Source of the DNA: SZAS-103 sp964640525 | Lineage (GTDB): Bacteria > Pseudomonadota > Gammaproteobacteria > Xanthomonadales > Xanthomonadaceae | Direction: 5' to 3' | Assembly (NCBI GenBank): GCA_964640525.1 | Contig: CAZXGS010000089.1 | Coordinates: 1-8,283 of the forward strand | DNA: 8,283 nucleotides | Shown here: in pieces, positions 6,960 to 8,283 of the stretch | Layout of the letters: the number at the start of each line of letters is the position of its first letter | Numbering within the stretch: position 1 is the stretch's first letter | Position numbers and translations under genes: made by a program | Notes under the pieces: generated by a model | What the model was told of the DNA's origin: nothing | The model's input: only the letters and a program-made list of their open reading frames with translations | The model's database searches: none

Positions 6960-7762
6960 TCAAACCTTGGACATTGCCTTGCGGATGGCCGCCGTCAGGC
7001 GGGGAATCTCGACTCGCACCGCACGGTTGAGGTCGAAGCGTTTTTTCAGGATCACGCGCTGCACCAGCACGGCAATGGGAATCTCCTGTCCACGCCGAAG
7101 GCGTTTNNNNNNNNNNNNNNNNNNNNNNNNNNNNNNNNNNNNNNNNNNNNNNNNNNNNNNNNNNNNNNNNNNNNNNNNNNNNNNNNNNNNNNNNNNNNNN
7201 NNNNNNTCACGCGCTGCACCAGCACGGCAATGGGAATCTCCTGTCCACGCCGAAGGCGTTTCGCGCCACTGCGCTCGCGCTCGGCACGACGAAACCGGGC
7301 CAGCGGGCGGGCGTTCTCGCTGATGTTCTCGGCCATCAAAATCTTCTGGCCGTTTTTCTCGATGAACCACGCGTTGCCGGATCGCATCAGCGCATCGACG
7401 ACCCGGGCGAAGGCCTTGCGCCCGATGCGTTGGTGTTGCGGCAACAGCGGGATCAGCATCCGTCCCTGAATCGTTCCGCCGCGCTCATGAAGCCCCAGCC
7501 ACGGCACCTTCGAGCCGAGGTAAAGGGCCGGAAACGCATTGGCTTTGCGGTCGAACACCTTGGCGTGCATCGAGCGCAGGAACTTGGGGCTGGCGGCGCG
7601 GAAGCTGGTGCGCATCTCGCCGCGTACTTGTGCGGCCATGTCTTTGCCGCTGTCGCGCATTGCACGGGCAACAGCGGCGTGGATGGCCTTGTGGGTATCG
7701 GCTTGCCAGACGTTGAAGCGCCGCCGATCCAGCAAGCCCTCAGCAACCAGATCAATCTTCAT
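6960..7762 (-). CDS. DUF6441-like phage tail protein, interrupted by an assembly gap
   Basis: The gene starts at ATG 7762-7760 (a GTG lies directly before it), overlaps the end of the frameshifted chaperone by 11 nt, and stops at 6962-6960. As printed it is split: the upstream part reads to residue V185 and meets the gap, and the downstream part resumes after it. The 55 bp on each side of the 100 N are identical. Removing one copy and the N (155 nt) leaves 648 nt, exactly 216 codons, giving an intact 215-residue protein ending TAAIRKAMSKV. Its features (VPWLGLHERGG at 86-96, RMLIPLLP at 101-108, EIPIAVLVQRV at 175-185) resemble DUF6441-type phage proteins found before tape measures. These are thought to act in tail completion or the neck, but their function is not established. 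There is no membrane segment or catalytic motif. An annotation pipeline would probably report two partial genes here. Confidence 0.8.
7052..7106. repeat. Left copy of the 55-bp duplication flanking the gap
   Basis: This sequence is identical base for base to 7207-7261 on the other side of the N run. On the minus strand it encodes KRLRRGQEIPIAVLVQRV, followed by ILKKRFDLNR and the rest of the C-terminus of the DUF6441-like protein. It most likely represents the end of one contig that overlaps the next. Confidence 0.9.
7107..7206. other. Assembly gap of exactly 100 N
   Basis: A run of 100 undetermined bases. A round 100 is a common placeholder for a gap of unknown size. Because both flanks end in the same 55 bp, the true distance is probably negative (overlapping contigs), and no sequence may be missing at all. 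Confidence 0.97.
7207..7261. repeat. Right copy of the 55-bp duplication flanking the gap
   Basis: Identical to 7052-7106. Here it continues the N-terminal 167 residues of the DUF6441-like protein without a frame break, so both copies carry the same codons in the same phase relative to the coding frame on their own side. Confidence 0.9.
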
Positions 7763-8283
7763 CACGCATTCCTTGCTGGAGTTCGGCCTGGAGCTGGCGG
7801 ATGCCCTCGCGGCTACCCTGGGCGGCGGCGGTCATGACCGCCAAGTGGGTGGTGAGGCGCTCGAATTCGAGACGGCTATCGGCAGCCAGAAAGGCATTCA
7901 CCTGACACAACGTGTACCCGAGGATGTCCGGGTGACGGTGGCCGCTGCGGATCAGGCGGGCGACGGCGCTATCCCAGGAGGACTGCCAACCGCGTTCGTC
8001 AGTGTGCGCAGCGTCGGCGCGAGTCGCTCGGCTGCGCCCTGAATGCTCGGCACGACCTGCGCCACGAAAAAATCCGCATTCACCTCGAACACGGCAGCGA
8101 CCAGTTGCACCGCATCCTCCAACGACAGGTCGTTGACCCATGCGCGTTCGCGCCGCGTGGTGATGGCCAGCAGATCGAGCACGGCGTCACCGTGCCGACC
8201 CAGCAGCGCCATCCAGTCCGGGTCGGTGCCGATGTCTTCGGCCAGCGGGCGCACCACGGCCAGCAGCCGTGGCAATTCGCCCA
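7752..8283 (-). CDS. Frameshifted tail assembly chaperone (GT-like fusion), partial at its N-terminus
   Basis: Long form of the tail assembly chaperone. It is read in the G-like frame to the slippery heptamer at 8072-8066, then in the -1 frame to the stop at 7754-7752. At least 176 residues lie in the window: 72 before the slip and 104 after it, with the join reading VNADFF-RGAGRAEH. The extension contains a conserved-looking helical part (SAVARLIRSGHRHPDILGYTL) resembling T-domains of tail chaperones, as I recall, followed by a charged helix ending GMRDED. Between the heptamer and that part the -1 frame has no ATG, GTG or TTG, so separate initiation is unlikely. In lambda the gpGT form binds the tape measure and brings tail tube subunits to it; the same role is inferred here from gene order. 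The end overlaps the next start by 11 nt. Confidence 0.78.
7952..8283 (-). CDS. Tail assembly chaperone, short form (G-like), partial at its N-terminus
   Basis: The zero-frame product ends at the stop at 7954-7952 and runs off the right edge, with 109 codons visible. A TTG at 8275-8273 might be taken as a start, but the frame is open to the edge and the residues before it (GE) look like normal coding, so the true start is outside the window. The visible part is mostly helical: ELPRLLAVVRPLAEDIG, then a stretch with RRERAWVNDLSLEDAVQLV and FEVNADFFVAQVVPS. This layout resembles DUF6631-type phage proteins, as I recall them, which sit at the tail chaperone position. After the slippery site only 37 residues remain, ending in a proline-rich SPPGIAPSPA tail, as expected for a terminated short form. 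The protein should be the more abundant product of the pair. Confidence 0.8.
   Translation of the reverse strand, partial: GELPRLLAVVRPLAEDIGTDPDWMALLGRHGDAVLDLLAITTRRERAWVNDLSLEDAVQLVAAVFEVNADFFVAQVVPSIQGAAERLAPTLRTLTNAVGSPPGIAPSPA
8016..8038 (-). promoter_or_regulatory. Candidate stimulatory stem-loop downstream of the slippery site
   Basis: On the minus strand GGCG (8038-8035) can pair with CGCC (8019-8016), and inside it CGAG (8030-8027) pairs with CTCG (8023-8020) around a CGA loop, with CAGC bulged. It starts 27 nt after the heptamer, further than the usual 5-9 nt. An alternative long-range stem, GCGCAG 8062-8057 with CTGCGC 8011-8006, begins only 3 nt after the heptamer and would enclose it. 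GC-rich sequence forms such pairings easily, so this is weak evidence. Confidence 0.25.
8066..8072 (-). promoter_or_regulatory. -1 programmed ribosomal frameshift site T TTT TTC
   Basis: The minus strand reads GAT TTT TTC GTG in the zero frame, so the heptamer T TTT TTC fits the X XXY YYZ rule in the right register. After a -1 slip both tRNAs re-pair on TTT TTT and the next codon is CGT. The new frame is open from here to 7755 and encodes the T-like extension. The heptamer lies in the conserved-looking VNADFF part of the G-like protein. Confidence 0.82.

Noticed and set aside
7052..7261. The 55-bp pair as target-site duplication or recombination repeat around an inserted element
   Set aside because: Nothing but N lies between the copies, 55 bp is far longer than usual target duplications, and merging the copies restores an exact reading frame.
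7752..8141. Stand-alone gene starting at ATG 8141 for the T-like extension
   Set aside because: The first 25 or so residues are a glycine/arginine-rich shadow of the G-like frame with no ribosome-binding site, whereas a slippery heptamer explains the extension.

Overview
The window is one uninterrupted, GC-rich block of tail-morphogenesis genes from a siphovirus-type phage or, more likely, a prophage. All genes lie on the minus strand, so the functional order runs from the right edge to the left. The protein families (a frameshifted tail assembly chaperone, a DUF6441-like protein, a tape measure, a BR0599/DUF2163-like hub), the high GC and a GC-rich intergenic hairpin element resembling those common in Comamonadaceae suggest a beta- or gammaproteobacterial host, perhaps a Burkholderiales member. 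The host assignment is inference. No integrase, attachment site, tRNA, CRISPR array or defence gene is visible.

Layout in transcription order. (1) 8283-7752: tail assembly chaperone pair. A short G-like frame, open at the right edge, stops at 7952. A T-like extension in the -1 frame runs to 7752 and has no start codon of its own before its conserved part. A perfect slippery heptamer T TTT TTC lies in the correct register at 8072-8066, so the two frames are best read as a lambda gpG/gpGT-style programmed frameshift. (2) 7762-6960: a DUF6441-like tail protein gene, broken in this assembly by exactly 100 N. The N run is flanked by the same 55 bp on both sides. Merging the two copies restores an intact 215-residue ORF, so the break looks like an assembly artefact. 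(3) 6959-6874: a short intergenic region with a GC-rich hairpin element and an inverted repeat that can pair with the ribosome-binding site of the next gene. (4) 6873-3487: the tape measure protein, 1128 residues. (5) 3469-2411: a beta-rich structural protein, possibly of jelly-roll (LamG/concanavalin-like) fold. (6) 2414-852: a 520-residue tail protein with probable internal duplication. (7) 849-61: a BR0599/DUF2163-like tail hub protein with four cysteines spaced as in lambda gpL. (8) 41-1: the first codons of a further gene starting with a hydrophobic segment.

The genes fit together as a tail-building pathway. The chaperones coat and fold around the tape measure, the tape measure sets the tube length, and the products downstream of it form the distal tail, hub and tip. 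Junctions are tight (overlaps of 11 and 4 nt, gaps of 2, 17 and 19 nt), which implies one transcript and translational coupling. No promoter or intrinsic terminator was recognised. No stretch over 300 bases lacks a gene. I found no unknown defence or mobile system; the most informative signals are the frameshift site, the artefactual gap, the possible RBS-sequestering hairpin and the cysteine pattern in the hub protein.
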